Assembly: GCA_013213785.1 (NCBI GenBank)
Contig: JABSPZ010000020.1
Coordinates: 1 to 42,997, forward strand
Source of the DNA: Henriciella sp.
GTDB lineage: Bacteria; Pseudomonadota; Alphaproteobacteria; Caulobacterales; Hyphomonadaceae
DNA length: 42,997 bases
Reading direction: 5' to 3'
Shown: in pieces, positions 42,921 through 42,997 of the stretch
Layout: every line of letters starts with the position of its first letter
How positions within the stretch are numbered: the stretch's first letter is position 1
Translations under genes and position numbers: made by a program
The notes under the pieces: generated by a model
Database searches by the model: none
What the model was told of the DNA's origin: nothing
The model's input: only the letters and a program-made list of their open reading frames with translations

Positions 42921-42997
42921 ATGGCCTGCCTGATCTGACTGGCCCAACCGTAATGTTAGGATCGACGGTTGGTTTTTAGCGGCGTTCATGCCGCCTC
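42921..42997. repeat. Right copy of 77-bp exact inverted terminal repeat
   Basis: Exact reverse complement of bases 1-77. The boundary with unique sequence is at 42920/42921, inside the upstream extension of the 42157 gene's reading frame. Confidence 0.9.

Noticed and set aside
1-42997. CRISPR array or rRNA genes
   Set aside because: No regularly spaced short repeats and no rRNA-like sequence were seen on reading the window.

Overview
The window looks like a contig from an alphaproteobacterium. A Hyphomonadaceae-like or related marine lineage is my inference. The evidence is the gene set (PccA-type biotin carboxylase, BLUF protein, DUF805 proteins, type II homoserine kinase of the APH fold, map-radC-MFS-thrB block) and a GTTC-N7-GTTC LexA box, which is the alphaproteobacterial form. 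Both window ends carry the same exact 77-bp sequence in opposite orientation. This looks like a de Bruijn assembly end (k = 77) lying in a repeat that occurs inverted on each side.

Layout. (A) 1-1800: AT-richer accessory DNA with two unknown membrane-associated proteins and a structured intergenic stretch that ends in a clear terminator. (B) 1801-19808: core chromosome. Minus strand: a GST-like lipoprotein, oligopeptidase B lipoprotein, msrB, a MaoC hydratase, an acyl-CoA synthetase, then thrB, two tandem spinster-type MFS genes, radC (frameshifted) and map. Plus strand: a BLUF photosensor, an internally repeated unknown protein, pccA and two DUF805 proteins. These are followed by lipB (minus) and tRNA-Leu(GAG). 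(C) 19809-28.0 kb: an integrative element at the tRNA-Leu 3' end. It has a large serine recombinase whose reading frame runs antisense through the tRNA, a small partner gene behind an SOS box, a TraG/VirD4-like coupling protein with small membrane partners, and a ribbon-helix-helix protein next to a perfect 18-bp-arm palindrome. No relaxase or T4SS channel was recognised. (D) 28.0-35.7 kb: a small serine recombinase and a two-armed, convergent double-glycine peptide export cluster. It contains a C39-peptidase ABC exporter, an HlyD adaptor, two precursors with short GG leaders, a secreted two-DTG/PDZ aspartyl protease, a small lipoprotein and a 31-codon peptide gene coupled to the exporter. (E) 36.0-38.7 kb: an RloC-like ABC ATPase with a CxxC motif, a candidate defence gene. 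(F) 38.9-43.0 kb: a minus-strand cluster around a PurF-like protein that has lost expected glutamine- and PRPP-site residues and carries a ~220-residue unknown C-terminal extension. It sits with a small soluble protein, a multi-pass membrane protein and a glycine-rich hydrophobic protein.

How they fit together. Region C is a mobile element whose recombinase operon is probably de-repressed by DNA damage. Regions D-F look like its cargo or neighbouring cargo: a peptide secretion system, a probable phage-defence ATPase and an undescribed PurF-like cassette. The two best candidates for a new system are the peptide cluster, whose three translation units share a hairpin with the same GTGAAG loop and a common ribosome-binding box, and the degenerate PurF operon.
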